DNA of 64,000 nucleotides from an uncultured Psychrobacter sp. (GTDB taxonomy: Bacteria; Pseudomonadota; Gammaproteobacteria; Pseudomonadales; Moraxellaceae): the NCBI RefSeq assembly GCF_947495825.1, contig NZ_CANMAH010000008.1, positions 1 to 64,000 on the forward strand, in the 5' to 3' direction. The notes under the pieces were generated by a model, which did not search any database, was not told the DNA's origin, and saw only the letters and a program-made list of their open reading frames with translations. Below are positions 18,071 through 26,525 of this stretch, piece after piece. Position numbers and translations under genes: made by a program. Each line of letters begins with the position of its first letter. Positions within the stretch are counted from its first letter, which is position 1.

Positions 18071-18832
18071 CTAGGACATATATTGACCACCATTTACTGA
18101 TATGGTTTCACCTGTGACAAATATGGCATCATCACTGATAAGATACATACAAGCAGCTGCAATTTCTTTTGCACTAGCCAAACGACTCATAGGAATGGTT
18201 TCTTTAATTTTATCCATAATATGTTCAGGTACGCTCTCTACCATAGGCGTATATGTATAACCAGGAGCGACAACGTTGGCGGTAACTGATGAAGAAGCCC
18301 CTTCATACGCTAGCGCCTTAGTAAATCCAATAATGCCTGCTTTGGCGGCTGAATAGTTCGTTTGACCATACTGACCACGTAAGCCGTTTATCGAACTGAT
18401 ATTGACGATGCGGCCAGTTTTTTGTTCTAGCATTTTGACGAAAACTGGATGTACGATAGTATAAAGAGACGTCAAGTTAGTCTCTATTACCTGCTGCCAC
18501 TGCGCAAAGCTCATTTTTTTGAAGCTGCTATCACGAGTGATACCCGCTCCATTTATCAAAGCATAAATACTGTCGTACTTATCGATTGTCTGCTTGATCG
18601 CTGCCATCGCAGTTTCGTGATTACTCAAATCAACAGCAAGAAACTCAAAGTTATCCGAATCAAATCCATTATCTTCGCACCACTTTTTTGTACGCTCAGG
18701 ATCTTCTTGACTCAAGGTCGCGATAATGTGGTAGCCATTAGTCACTAACTTCTCACAAATAGCTGTACCGATTCCACCAAGCGCACCTGTTACTAAAGCA
18801 ACTTTTTTACCTGAAACATCTGACTTTGACAT
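18071..18832 (-). CDS. phaB: Acetoacetyl-CoA reductase (SDR family)
   Basis: A 253-residue short-chain dehydrogenase that reduces acetoacetyl-CoA to (R)-3-hydroxybutyryl-CoA for PHB synthesis. The NADPH-binding motif TGALGGIG lies at residues 15-22, NGAG at about 94-97, and the catalytic Ser147, Tyr160 and Lys164 are in NISSINGLRGQYGQTNYSAAK. The start at 18832 (MSKSDVSGKK) has GGAAG upstream; a longer in-frame start at 18862 does not. It is the first gene of the minus-strand PHB cluster. The general SDR family is certain; the substrate is inferred from PhaB-like blocks and from phaP and phaC downstream. Confidence 0.93.
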   Translation of the reverse strand: MSKSDVSGKKVALVTGALGGIGTAICEKLVTNGYHIIATLSQEDPERTKKWCEDNGFDSDNFEFLAVDLSNHETAMAAIKQTIDKYDSIYALINGAGITRDSSFKKMSFAQWQQVIETNLTSLYTIVHPVFVKMLEQKTGRIVNISSINGLRGQYGQTNYSAAKAGIIGFTKALAYEGASSSVTANVVAPGYTYTPMVESVPEHIMDKIKETIPMSRLASAKEIAAACMYLISDDAIFVTGETISVNGGQYMS

Positions 18833-19217
18833 AAAAAACTTCCTTATATGAGTGAGGAGCAATTATTAATGACCAATGAGTGCACAGTCGTATTCTTTCA
18901 TTAGAATATAACATAGTTATTTCATAGTAGTTATTCCATGTTGGTAATAAACCATTGTTATTTGTAGGGATTTGTTATTAAAAAAGGTCTGAACGTCTTA
19001 AATACAAGAAAAAGGCTAAGGTAATTGAATATTTATTAAAGTAGTTGTACCAGAAAGTTGTATAAATCCAGATGCTTTCTGAATCCAAATGCCTTTTTAA
19101 TTAATAAAGTGATAGAAGTTTCTGAAAGTCATTTATATGTTAAATGTAAAGCCAAAGGAACAAAGTATGCCATCCCTTTGGCTGGTTATACGTCCATATT
19201 GCTATACGTCCATAAGT
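18833..19217. other. Intergenic region between the PHB cluster and the tyrosinase genes
   Basis: About 385 AT-rich bases. It must hold the phaB promoter, though I cannot point to convincing -35 and -10 boxes. Near its right-hand end, 19150-19183, AGCCAAAGG and CCTTTGGCT form a hairpin that is the diverged counterpart of the terminator at 23088-23129. It follows the first tyrosinase gene on the minus strand, without a clean T run. Confidence 0.55.
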
Positions 19218-22187
19218 CTACGGTTTATTTTTCATATTTCTAAGCCACTTTATTATCAGGTTTGGGTTCTTAGCAAATGCGACTAAGGCATCGGCCAAAT
19301 CTTTGTTTTTAGTAACTTCTGACCGTGACTTTGATTGACTGCTATCTACACAAACTTGTTTGAGGCATTCGCTCACCTCTTCGGCATCAATCTTTTGTCG
19401 TTTGAAAAAGCTGCGAATACTATCTTTTTCTAGCAAACACATGAGCACATGGCAGATTTTTTGATCATATCCATCCGTGTTACTGTTTGGAAACGGCTTA
19501 TCACCGCCTATCCAGACAGAAGCACTTAAGAGCTGCTCCCTGGTAAAAGGGTTATTTTGTATTGACTGTCCTTTCGCCAAAACTCGCACTTTATAAACGC
19601 CAGCTGACCCCGCATCGAATGTGACATTGAAAACGCCAGGCTCAACCTCCGATAAGGTTAGGTTGATTTTAGTGCCGTTAGGTCTTTCCAACTCAGCTTG
19701 GATGGATGCACTATTATCTAAGGGGCGTTCGTACTGAGTCAATTGAGCTGATAAAGTTATCATGCCGCCTGGCTCTCGGGTAGCCTGCTCAAGCTGCGCT
19801 CTAAGGCGTAGATCAGAACTAGAATGCACATTAAAACAATAGCGTAGCCCGTGTGTTTTAACCTCATTGAATTTTTCACGGTCGTTTTCAAGGCTGGCTA
19901 AATATTTAGCGAATACTTTTTCATTCAGATTGAGGACGACATGCCATTGACCTTCACGTTCTTCAAACCCTGCAACAGCGGTCGGCAAAGTCATGCGATA
20001 AAATTGTGCATGTTCATTTGCTGAAAACACCAACTCAACTGAAGCATTGGCAATGCTTGGGTCGATAATTTTGCCACTCGGCGTTTCAAGCGCATAGTCA
20101 AAAACTTCTGGTAGAACGTCTCCTGTCAACAAGATTGCATCCACTGTGATATCTGCTTCGTTAAGATTAAACGGAATACGTATCTCGCGGTCAGGTTGAA
20201 TCCAACCCTCGGGATCCATCACTACCTCCGTATTTTTAACCTCTGACAATATTTGCAAGAAGTATTTTTGAAGCGTAAAGTAATCATTGGAGTCCAACGT
20301 GCCAGTCATTAAAACGTAACCGTCCGCACTACCAGTTAATGCTTCCAAAGCAGCAGGGCTGATCTGTTGCGCCGTTCCCAAGCCAATAGCAAAGACGCTA
20401 TCATCGATGATGCCATCATCTATAAGTTGGCTAATGTAAGGCGATCGGTTTTCGCGACCATCCGTTAGCGCCACTATAGCGGTATGATTATAGCTGCTAG
20501 ATGTCAAACCAGCCAACTGGCTACTGGCCAACTCGATTCCACTACCAATAGACGTCGAACCGCCAGATGCTGGTTGATCCGTGATGGCTTCATTCGCAGC
20601 TATACGCCCAGAGCCAGTCCCTACAGCGCCCGCAACCGCAATCGGAGTCCCCGGAGTCGCATCATTGTCAAAATACACCACACCAATACCGTCCTCATCG
20701 CCCAATAGATCGACGAATACAGGCGCGCTGTCTTTGAGCACATCAATACGCAACCGTCCATCGCCTGCGTCCCAAGCCATGCTACCAGATTTGTCCAACA
20801 CTAGAACGACGGCGACCGTTGGTTTGGCGATAGTGTTGGCAGACAAATCAATTGACCAAGTTTGTCCTGTTTGCACACAGGTAACTTGCGCAGTTCCTGT
20901 AACTGAATCACCGACACTGGTTGCCGTGTACGAAAACCAAACCTGTGCCGTATTGGTATTATCTCTATCAACAACGACCTTGTCACCGTCAGGCGTTCCG
21001 AACCCTGTCCCTGTTGGCCCGGCCGTGATAGTAAAGATAAGCTCTCTACAAAAACTATTGTCAGGACTAGGAGAACTTATGTTAAAAGTTGCAGCCCTCA
21101 CTGCTGTACTACCTACAGGTGTGGCGTTAAACACTAACGTCGTGTTAGACGGTGTCACTATAGGCGGCGTATCTGTATCATACGAGTAACCCATGGCGTG
21201 ATGATCCAACGTCTCAGATACCAGCGTCTCCAAACCAAAGAGTGTGTCGCCCAAGCGGTGACCTTCGAGATGATCATTGCTTCCTGAGTCAACAGGAACA
21301 TAAGGCACTGTTGAATGCAGCGCTTGCCAATCAGCCCACAGTTTATCCACAAAGCAATGATGTAGAAAGAAGACCGGATCATTGGGAGAAGTGCCTGGAA
21401 GCATAGAACCTCCTACCCATTCATGGACGAGATTATGGGTGTTGGAGAGCGGTGGAGAGTTTCCGCTTGCAAGAGCCATACGTCCTTCGTTCGCAGCGCG
21501 GTAACCTGTGCTTGATCTATCAAAAGCAGCGCTGTCATATGGCGTTATCGCTTGAATTTCATCAACATGGTCCTGAGTGGGCAAACTCGGGGCCCTAATG
21601 CTAGCGCCAAACCGCCGAACTAAATCTGCGTCAATTCGAACCTGTGGATTATTCAAATTTAGTTCTCTAAAGTCAGCGTCAACGACTACAATATCCCACA
21701 TGTCTGCCCTGAACGGGCCACTTTGAACAATGTTATTTGCACCAGAGCCATTGCCGCCCATAAAATCATTGGCCCAGATAGCTGCACTCATAGGGTCCGC
21801 CGCGTCTGCTGTCCAGTCCCAATATGGCAATGTTACTCCAGATACTAACCTGTCCAAGTCCAGCTCAAACTGGCGTATATACGCACGGTGCCATGGCAAA
21901 AACGCTGGACCGCGATGTGCTCCATTTCGAATCATGAACAAGTCAGTGCTCATTGGATCTAAAGCCCAATCCCAACCCCCTGGTGTTGCCCAGTTCATGG
22001 CCATATAGTGGTCAAGTACGTATTTGTCATAGGTGTTGTTTATTAAAGGGTATAAGGCGCGTACGTGTGCTGGATCATCTTCATCGTCGACATATTCGTA
22101 TAGCTCAGCCTTCATGAGTTTAATAGCATTAATGAAAGCGGCCTTTTCCTCTATCGTCAGAGAATCCACGTTTTTTCTACAAGTCAT
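19218..22187 (-). CDS. Tyrosinase-like copper oxidase fused to Ig-like and VWA domains
   Basis: A 989-residue multidomain protein. Residues 1-340 are a type-3 copper (tyrosinase) domain with a complete ligand set: CuA His60, His91 and His100 (DHYMAM, GAHRGPAFLPWHR), CuB His251, His255 and His277 (NTHNLVHEW, DPVFFLHHCFVDKLW). Residues about 345-455 form an Ig-like beta domain with two cysteines. Residues about 456-640 are a von Willebrand A domain with an intact metal site (DKSGS 465-469, Thr near 544, TDGREN near 576). A further beta-rich region follows (about 800-880), then a charged helical end. No signal peptide is visible, so either it is cytoplasmic or it is exported by an unseen route. 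AAGGAA precedes the ATG. Oxidation of a phenol is expected; the substrate is unknown. Confidence 0.82.
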   Translation of the reverse strand: MTCRKNVDSLTIEEKAAFINAIKLMKAELYEYVDDEDDPAHVRALYPLINNTYDKYVLDHYMAMNWATPGGWDWALDPMSTDLFMIRNGAHRGPAFLPWHRAYIRQFELDLDRLVSGVTLPYWDWTADAADPMSAAIWANDFMGGNGSGANNIVQSGPFRADMWDIVVVDADFRELNLNNPQVRIDADLVRRFGASIRAPSLPTQDHVDEIQAITPYDSAAFDRSSTGYRAANEGRMALASGNSPPLSNTHNLVHEWVGGSMLPGTSPNDPVFFLHHCFVDKLWADWQALHSTVPYVPVDSGSNDHLEGHRLGDTLFGLETLVSETLDHHAMGYSYDTDTPPIVTPSNTTLVFNATPVGSTAVRAATFNISSPSPDNSFCRELIFTITAGPTGTGFGTPDGDKVVVDRDNTNTAQVWFSYTATSVGDSVTGTAQVTCVQTGQTWSIDLSANTIAKPTVAVVLVLDKSGSMAWDAGDGRLRIDVLKDSAPVFVDLLGDEDGIGVVYFDNDATPGTPIAVAGAVGTGSGRIAANEAITDQPASGGSTSIGSGIELASSQLAGLTSSSYNHTAIVALTDGRENRSPYISQLIDDGIIDDSVFAIGLGTAQQISPAALEALTGSADGYVLMTGTLDSNDYFTLQKYFLQILSEVKNTEVVMDPEGWIQPDREIRIPFNLNEADITVDAILLTGDVLPEVFDYALETPSGKIIDPSIANASVELVFSANEHAQFYRMTLPTAVAGFEEREGQWHVVLNLNEKVFAKYLASLENDREKFNEVKTHGLRYCFNVHSSSDLRLRAQLEQATREPGGMITLSAQLTQYERPLDNSASIQAELERPNGTKINLTLSEVEPGVFNVTFDAGSAGVYKVRVLAKGQSIQNNPFTREQLLSASVWIGGDKPFPNSNTDGYDQKICHVLMCLLEKDSIRSFFKRQKIDAEEVSECLKQVCVDSSQSKSRSEVTKNKDLADALVAFAKNPNLIIKWLRNMKNKP

Positions 22188-22298
22188 GAGTAGTAATTCC
22201 TTTATTAGATGCTTGGAATTAGATGCTTGAAATGAATGACTATGAGCAAAGGTCCAGGCATTGTGAACTTGAATAAACCGTGTATGTAAAATTGCTTG

Positions 22299-22568
22299 TT
22301 ATCTGAAATCCGGTGTGTTATCAATCAAGTCTTGCACCAACTCAACCGGCGATGAGTAAGAAGAATACGGCAATTGGCCAGTTTCGAATAATCCATCACG
22401 AAACTCTAAGACTCTAAACGCTTTGTCATCTACTTCAACCTTTAATACCTGTAAAATCTCTTGGCTTTTATCAGAGATTGGCAGTTTAGAAAAGGTAATT
22501 TTTCGTCCTTTATACTCTATGGATTTGGGATACTTCTCGTCTGGGGTATGTTTGTTATTTTCAATCAT
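22299..22568 (-). CDS. Small unrecognised protein paired with the tyrosinase gene (copy 1)
   Basis: 89 residues, upstream of the tyrosinase-VWA gene by 111 bases on the same strand. It is clearly homologous to the 123-residue protein at 25565-25936: both share a KYP-S-EYKGRK start, a central KVE-D-K-F-V-E segment and the end GLFE-G-LPYSSY-SPV-L-QD-ID. It is soluble, acidic and lacks cysteine. It has almost no His or Met, so it does not look like a MelC1-type copper caddie. GGAG precedes the ATG. I do not recognise the family. Its constant partnership with tyrosinase suggests a shared function. Confidence 0.75.
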   Translation of the reverse strand: MIENNKHTPDEKYPKSIEYKGRKITFSKLPISDKSQEILQVLKVEVDDKAFRVLEFRDGLFETGQLPYSSYSSPVELVQDLIDNTPDFR

Positions 22569-23164
22569 CTTAATGTCTCCATTAGCCAGATACTTAGTAC
22601 GATTGTTTGGTGTAGCCTTGCATTGCGGCAGACATCACAACTGAAAGTCAGCAGCACGAGCAGATGTAGAAATGATTACCAAACACATAGAATAAATGTA
22701 CTAATGCTTGGAAATTATCCATTACATCAATGATTTATCACTTTTACCTATACACAGTCTAATTCAAGTTGTCAAACCCATGAGATTCTATCTACAGAGA
22801 TTTTGATTAGCATTCTGACGATAAAATCCATTCCTATTTGATTTGATTTTTTAAAATTTGCAGCAGAAAAAGAGGGTCAAACACTTAATTCCCAGCCTTC
22901 GGATAGTTATAAGGTTGCATTAATATGTTAAGAAGTATGGTTAGTTAAACTAAACCCAAATTAGTTATTATGTATATTCATAATTACAAATATACTCAAT
23001 AACTAAATTTTCTTTACTATGATTTTTTATAATCCTTTTTATAGGAATCATTTAACCCTTAATATTAAGCTATAAAAGCTAAGCATTAAAAAGCCAAAGG
23101 GACGATACATATCATCCCTTTTGCTTTTTGTGTATCAATCATGACGCTATATCGACCGCTTTCA
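22569..23164. other. Intergenic region between the two tyrosinase cassettes
   Basis: About 600 AT-rich bases with no gene. On the 22569-22690 side it holds the upstream region of the first cassette, which resembles the region upstream of the second (the ribosome binding site context CTAATGGAGA-like in both). On the other side is the terminator of the tandem tyrosinase gene. Nothing else was recognised. Confidence 0.6.
23088..23129 (-). terminator. Intrinsic terminator of the tandem tyrosinase gene
   Basis: AAAAAGCCAAAGGGA and TCCCTTTTGCTTTTT form a strong hairpin with A and T runs on both sides. It lies 35 bases past the stop codon of the minus-strand gene. A degenerate copy follows the other tyrosinase gene at 19150-19183. 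Confidence 0.8.
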
Positions 23165-25456
23165 CTATGGCAGACTATCCGTATCATACGAGTATCCCAT
23201 AGCTTGGTGATCTAGCGTCTCAGATACTAGCGTACCTAAACCATAAAGTTCATCGCTTGGGCGGTGTCTATCGAGATCATTGCTCGCCGTATCATCGGGT
23301 GCATAAGGCACTGTTGGATGCAACGCTTGCCAATCAGCCCACAGTTTGTCGACAAAGCAGTGATGCAGAAAAAAGATTGGATCATTGGGTGATGTGCCAG
23401 GCATCATAGAGCCAGCTATCCATTCGTGTACGAGGTTATGCATATTGGAGGGCGGAGGTGTTTTGCCGTTGACAGGCAGGCGTCCTTCATTCGCACCGCG
23501 ATAGCCCACACTGGCCTGATTAAAAGTCGCGCTATCATAAGTGGAGATCTGCTGAACCTCATCAATATCCGCTTGAGTAGGTAAATTGGGCGTACTACTG
23601 CCAAAATCTCGAACCAATCCGCCATCAGGTAGTCCAAAATAATTAATGATAATCCAGCTGTTATCTGGGTCTGCGGCATCATAAGCAAATGGGCCACTTT
23701 GAACGAAGTTATCTGCACCGGATCCATTGCCACCCATAAGATCATTGGCCCAAACAGGGGCATTCAGAGGATCAGCTGCATCTGATGCCCAATCCCAATA
23801 CGGCAAAGTTACCCCAGGTACCAATCTGGCCAAGTCCAGCTCAAATCGGCGTAGAAAAGCACGATGCCATGGCAAGAATGATGGACCACGGTGTGCCGTG
23901 TTGCGATTCATGAAGTTGTTTCCCCAACCTCCTGGGGTTCCTGTATACATAGCGATATGGTGATCAAGTACATACTTATCATAAGTATTGGTTATATTAG
24001 GATATCTAGCGCGTACGTGTGCTGGATCGTTTGGATTGTCAACGTACACATACTCTTCGGCCTTCATGAGCTTAATCGCGTTAATAAAATCTGCCTTTTC
24101 CTCTGTCGTCAGATCATTCACGCTTTTTCTAGTGGTGTTGACAGCTATAGTATTGGCCGACAGACTAATGTGCCACGTCTGCCCGGTTTGCACACAGGTA
24201 ATTTCTGCATCTCCCATCACTGGATCACTGGCACCAGTAGCTGTGTACGAAAACCAAACCTGCGCTGTATTCGTATTATCTCTATTAACGACGATCCTAT
24301 CACCATTAGGGGTTCCGAACCCTGGACCTGTTGGCCCAGCTGTGATAAGAAACGTAAGATCCCTACAAAAACTATTGTCAGGGGTTGGAGTGCTGATATT
24401 AAAAGTTGCAGCCTGTACCGCAGTATCCCCTATAGGTGTGTTATTAAACACTAGTGCCGTATTAATCGGCGTCACGGTAGGCGGCGTATCGGTATCATAT
24501 GAGTAGCCCATAGCATGATGATCGAGCGTCTCAGATATCAGCGTACCCAAACCAATAAGCTCATCGTTTAAGCGATGTCCTGCAAGATTACTACTTGCTG
24601 TATCATCAGGTGCATAAGGCACCGCCGGATGTAGCGCTTGCCAATCAGCCCATAGTTTGTCTACAAAACAATGATGTAAAAAGAATATTGGATCATTGGG
24701 CGATGTGCCAAGCATCATAGAGCCGGCTATCCATTCATGTACAAGAGTATGAGTATTACCAGGCGGAGGAGTTTTGCCGTTGACAGTTATGCGTCCTTCG
24801 TTCGCGCCGCGATAACCGACGCTATTCCTATCAAAATTACTGCTATCATATGTGGAGAACTGCTGGATTTCATCGATGTCCGCTTGAGTAGGCAAATCTG
24901 AAGTGTTCCGACGAGAGCCAAAATTCCGTACCAATCCACCATCAGGCAATCCAAGATAATTAATGATAACCCAGCTGTTATCTGGGTCTGCATCATCATA
25001 TGCAAATGGACCACTTCGAACCACTCTACTTGCGCCAGATCCGTTGCCACCCATAAGGTCATCGGCCCAGACAGCGGCATTCAGAGGGTCTGCCGCATCT
25101 GCCGCCCAGTCCCAATATGGCAACGTCACACCAGGTACCAATCTATCCAAGTCCAGCTCAAAACGGCGTATAAACTCACGTTGCCATGGCAAAAACGCAG
25201 GACCACGGTACACTGCATTGCGTGTCAAAAACCCACTTCCCCAACCTCCCGGCACTCCCGTATACATCCCGATATGGTGATCGAGTACATACTTATCATA
25301 AGTATTAGTAATGTTAGGATATCTGTCACGTACGTGTGCTGGATCGTTTGGATCGTCGACGTATACGTATTCTTCGGCTTTCATCAATTTAATAGCGGTA
25401 ATAAAAGCTGCCTTTTCCTCTGTCGTCAGAGAATTCACATTTTTTCTACAAGTCAT
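23165..25456 (-). CDS. Tandem double-domain tyrosinase, first domain with a damaged CuA site
   Basis: 763 residues made of tyrosinase domain 1 (about 1-325), an Ig-like linker (about 330-438) and tyrosinase domain 2 (about 440-763). Domain 2 keeps all six copper histidines (His499, 522, 531; His673, 677, 699). Domain 1 keeps His60 and the CuB set (His236, 240, 262), but the other CuA ligands are Tyr83 and Gln92 (VYRGPAFLPWQR). It should not bind a normal dicopper centre. The protein stops at SYDTDSLP, just where its paralogue enters the Ig-like region, so it lacks the VWA part. No signal peptide is seen. A short partner gene lies 108 bases upstream. Confidence 0.82.
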   Translation of the reverse strand: MTCRKNVNSLTTEEKAAFITAIKLMKAEEYVYVDDPNDPAHVRDRYPNITNTYDKYVLDHHIGMYTGVPGGWGSGFLTRNAVYRGPAFLPWQREFIRRFELDLDRLVPGVTLPYWDWAADAADPLNAAVWADDLMGGNGSGASRVVRSGPFAYDDADPDNSWVIINYLGLPDGGLVRNFGSRRNTSDLPTQADIDEIQQFSTYDSSNFDRNSVGYRGANEGRITVNGKTPPPGNTHTLVHEWIAGSMMLGTSPNDPIFFLHHCFVDKLWADWQALHPAVPYAPDDTASSNLAGHRLNDELIGLGTLISETLDHHAMGYSYDTDTPPTVTPINTALVFNNTPIGDTAVQAATFNISTPTPDNSFCRDLTFLITAGPTGPGFGTPNGDRIVVNRDNTNTAQVWFSYTATGASDPVMGDAEITCVQTGQTWHISLSANTIAVNTTRKSVNDLTTEEKADFINAIKLMKAEEYVYVDNPNDPAHVRARYPNITNTYDKYVLDHHIAMYTGTPGGWGNNFMNRNTAHRGPSFLPWHRAFLRRFELDLARLVPGVTLPYWDWASDAADPLNAPVWANDLMGGNGSGADNFVQSGPFAYDAADPDNSWIIINYFGLPDGGLVRDFGSSTPNLPTQADIDEVQQISTYDSATFNQASVGYRGANEGRLPVNGKTPPPSNMHNLVHEWIAGSMMPGTSPNDPIFFLHHCFVDKLWADWQALHPTVPYAPDDTASNDLDRHRPSDELYGLGTLVSETLDHQAMGYSYDTDSLP

Positions 25457-25564
25457 GAGCGAAAATTCCTTTTTAACGTGCTTGGAATCAAATGCTTGGC
25501 ATTAGTGACTAGAAGCAAAGGTCCATGCAGGGTGAATTTAAATAATCCGTATATTTAAGCAGCG

Positions 25565-25936
25565 TTATTTTCTAAACTCCGATACGTAGTCGATCACGTC
25601 TTGCGCTAGATCAACTGGTGATTCATACGAAGAATACGGCAACAAGCCTGACTCAAATAATCCTTCTTGTAGCTCTACGACTTCAAATTCCTTTTCGTCG
25701 ATTTCAACTTTCAATTTTCGTAAATGCTTTTGACTTTTGTCAGAACGTTTCTCGACTTCAAGTGCTTTCTTGTCTTGTAGATCAGAGCGTTTCTCGACTT
25801 CAAAAGCCTCCTTGCCATGTAATTCAGAGTTTGGCAGCTCAGAACTTGATAAGTCAAAAAATTTAACTTTTCGCCCTTTATATTCTGTGGATTCGGGATA
25901 CTTCTTGTTTGGGGTAGGTTTGTCTTTTTTAGTCAT
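25565..25936 (-). CDS. Small unrecognised protein paired with the tyrosinase gene (copy 2)
   Basis: 123 residues, homologous over its ends to the 89-residue protein at 22299-22568. The difference is an inserted charged segment with two copies of a 14-residue unit (K-A-EVEKRSD), likely helical or disordered. The C-terminal GLFESGLLPYSSYESPVDLA matches its paralogue. It lacks cysteine and has only one histidine, and GGAG precedes the ATG. It stands upstream of the tandem tyrosinase as its paralogue does upstream of the VWA-tyrosinase. Function unknown. Confidence 0.75.
   Translation of the reverse strand: MTKKDKPTPNKKYPESTEYKGRKVKFFDLSSSELPNSELHGKEAFEVEKRSDLQDKKALEVEKRSDKSQKHLRKLKVEIDEKEFEVVELQEGLFESGLLPYSSYESPVDLAQDVIDYVSEFRK
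25740..25831 (-). repeat. 42-base in-frame tandem repeat
   Basis: Units begin with TCAGA(A/G)CGTTTCTCGACTTC at 25740 and 25782. A partial third copy of the first bases starts at 25824. The period is 42 bases, encoding the 14-residue repeat in the small protein. The paralogue lacks it, so the expansion happened after the duplication. Confidence 0.8.
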
Positions 25937-26525
25937 CTCAATTTCTCCATTAGCTAGATGTTTATTACAATTGTTTATTTTGATATTACAAAAGCATGGA
26001 TCATTGGTTCATTGCCGAACAGACTCGACACTGAATTTAAAATTTCGACGATTATTACAAGCTCATTTGGTTAATATACTCCTATCAAAAGGACAATAAA
26101 TACTGCTATTCGACAAAAATATCCTTATATGTGAATATATTTAAAAGACCGAGAACGGCATACAAACTATATATAATCGGTTTAAAATAAAAACACACTA
26201 TAACTGGTATAAATTTTTTATAGTCTTTATCTGCTAACAAATAATAAGTAAGAAAATTTTTACTAGTACTGCATAAAAATCCAACGTATTTATCTGATGC
26301 AGCGTTGCTATATAACAACAGTAACGCTCTAGTAAAGACAACGCAAGCTGAATCTGTTTAAAGATTGCTACGTTATGATTAAATTAACTTATAGCGCATA
26401 CTAGACTTCGATTTATACAAAATTATATCTTGTTATATAACCTGACCATCTAATTGTTTAAGGCGTCAAAGACGAGAACATAATTTTTAATAAAATATGT
26501 AACGTTAATATCTACTTACTCAATA
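25937..26525. other. AT-rich intergenic region
   Basis: About 590 bases between the tyrosinase partner gene and the mcrC remnant. Its left end carries the ribosome binding site and presumed promoter of the small gene. A 70-codon minus-strand frame at 26106-26318 has a hydrophobic stretch but no start signal or motif. I see no other feature. Confidence 0.55.

Noticed and set aside
19058..19243. 61-codon plus-strand open frame overlapping the end of the tyrosinase-VWA gene
   Set aside because: It covers the degenerate terminator hairpin and overlaps a clear gene on the other strand.
22299..25936. Small tyrosinase-linked proteins as MelC1-type copper chaperones
   Set aside because: No signal peptide and almost no His, Met or Cys; only the gene order resembles melC1-melC2.
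26106..26318. 70-codon minus-strand open frame
   Set aside because: AT-rich chance frame rich in Tyr, Phe and Ile with no start signal.
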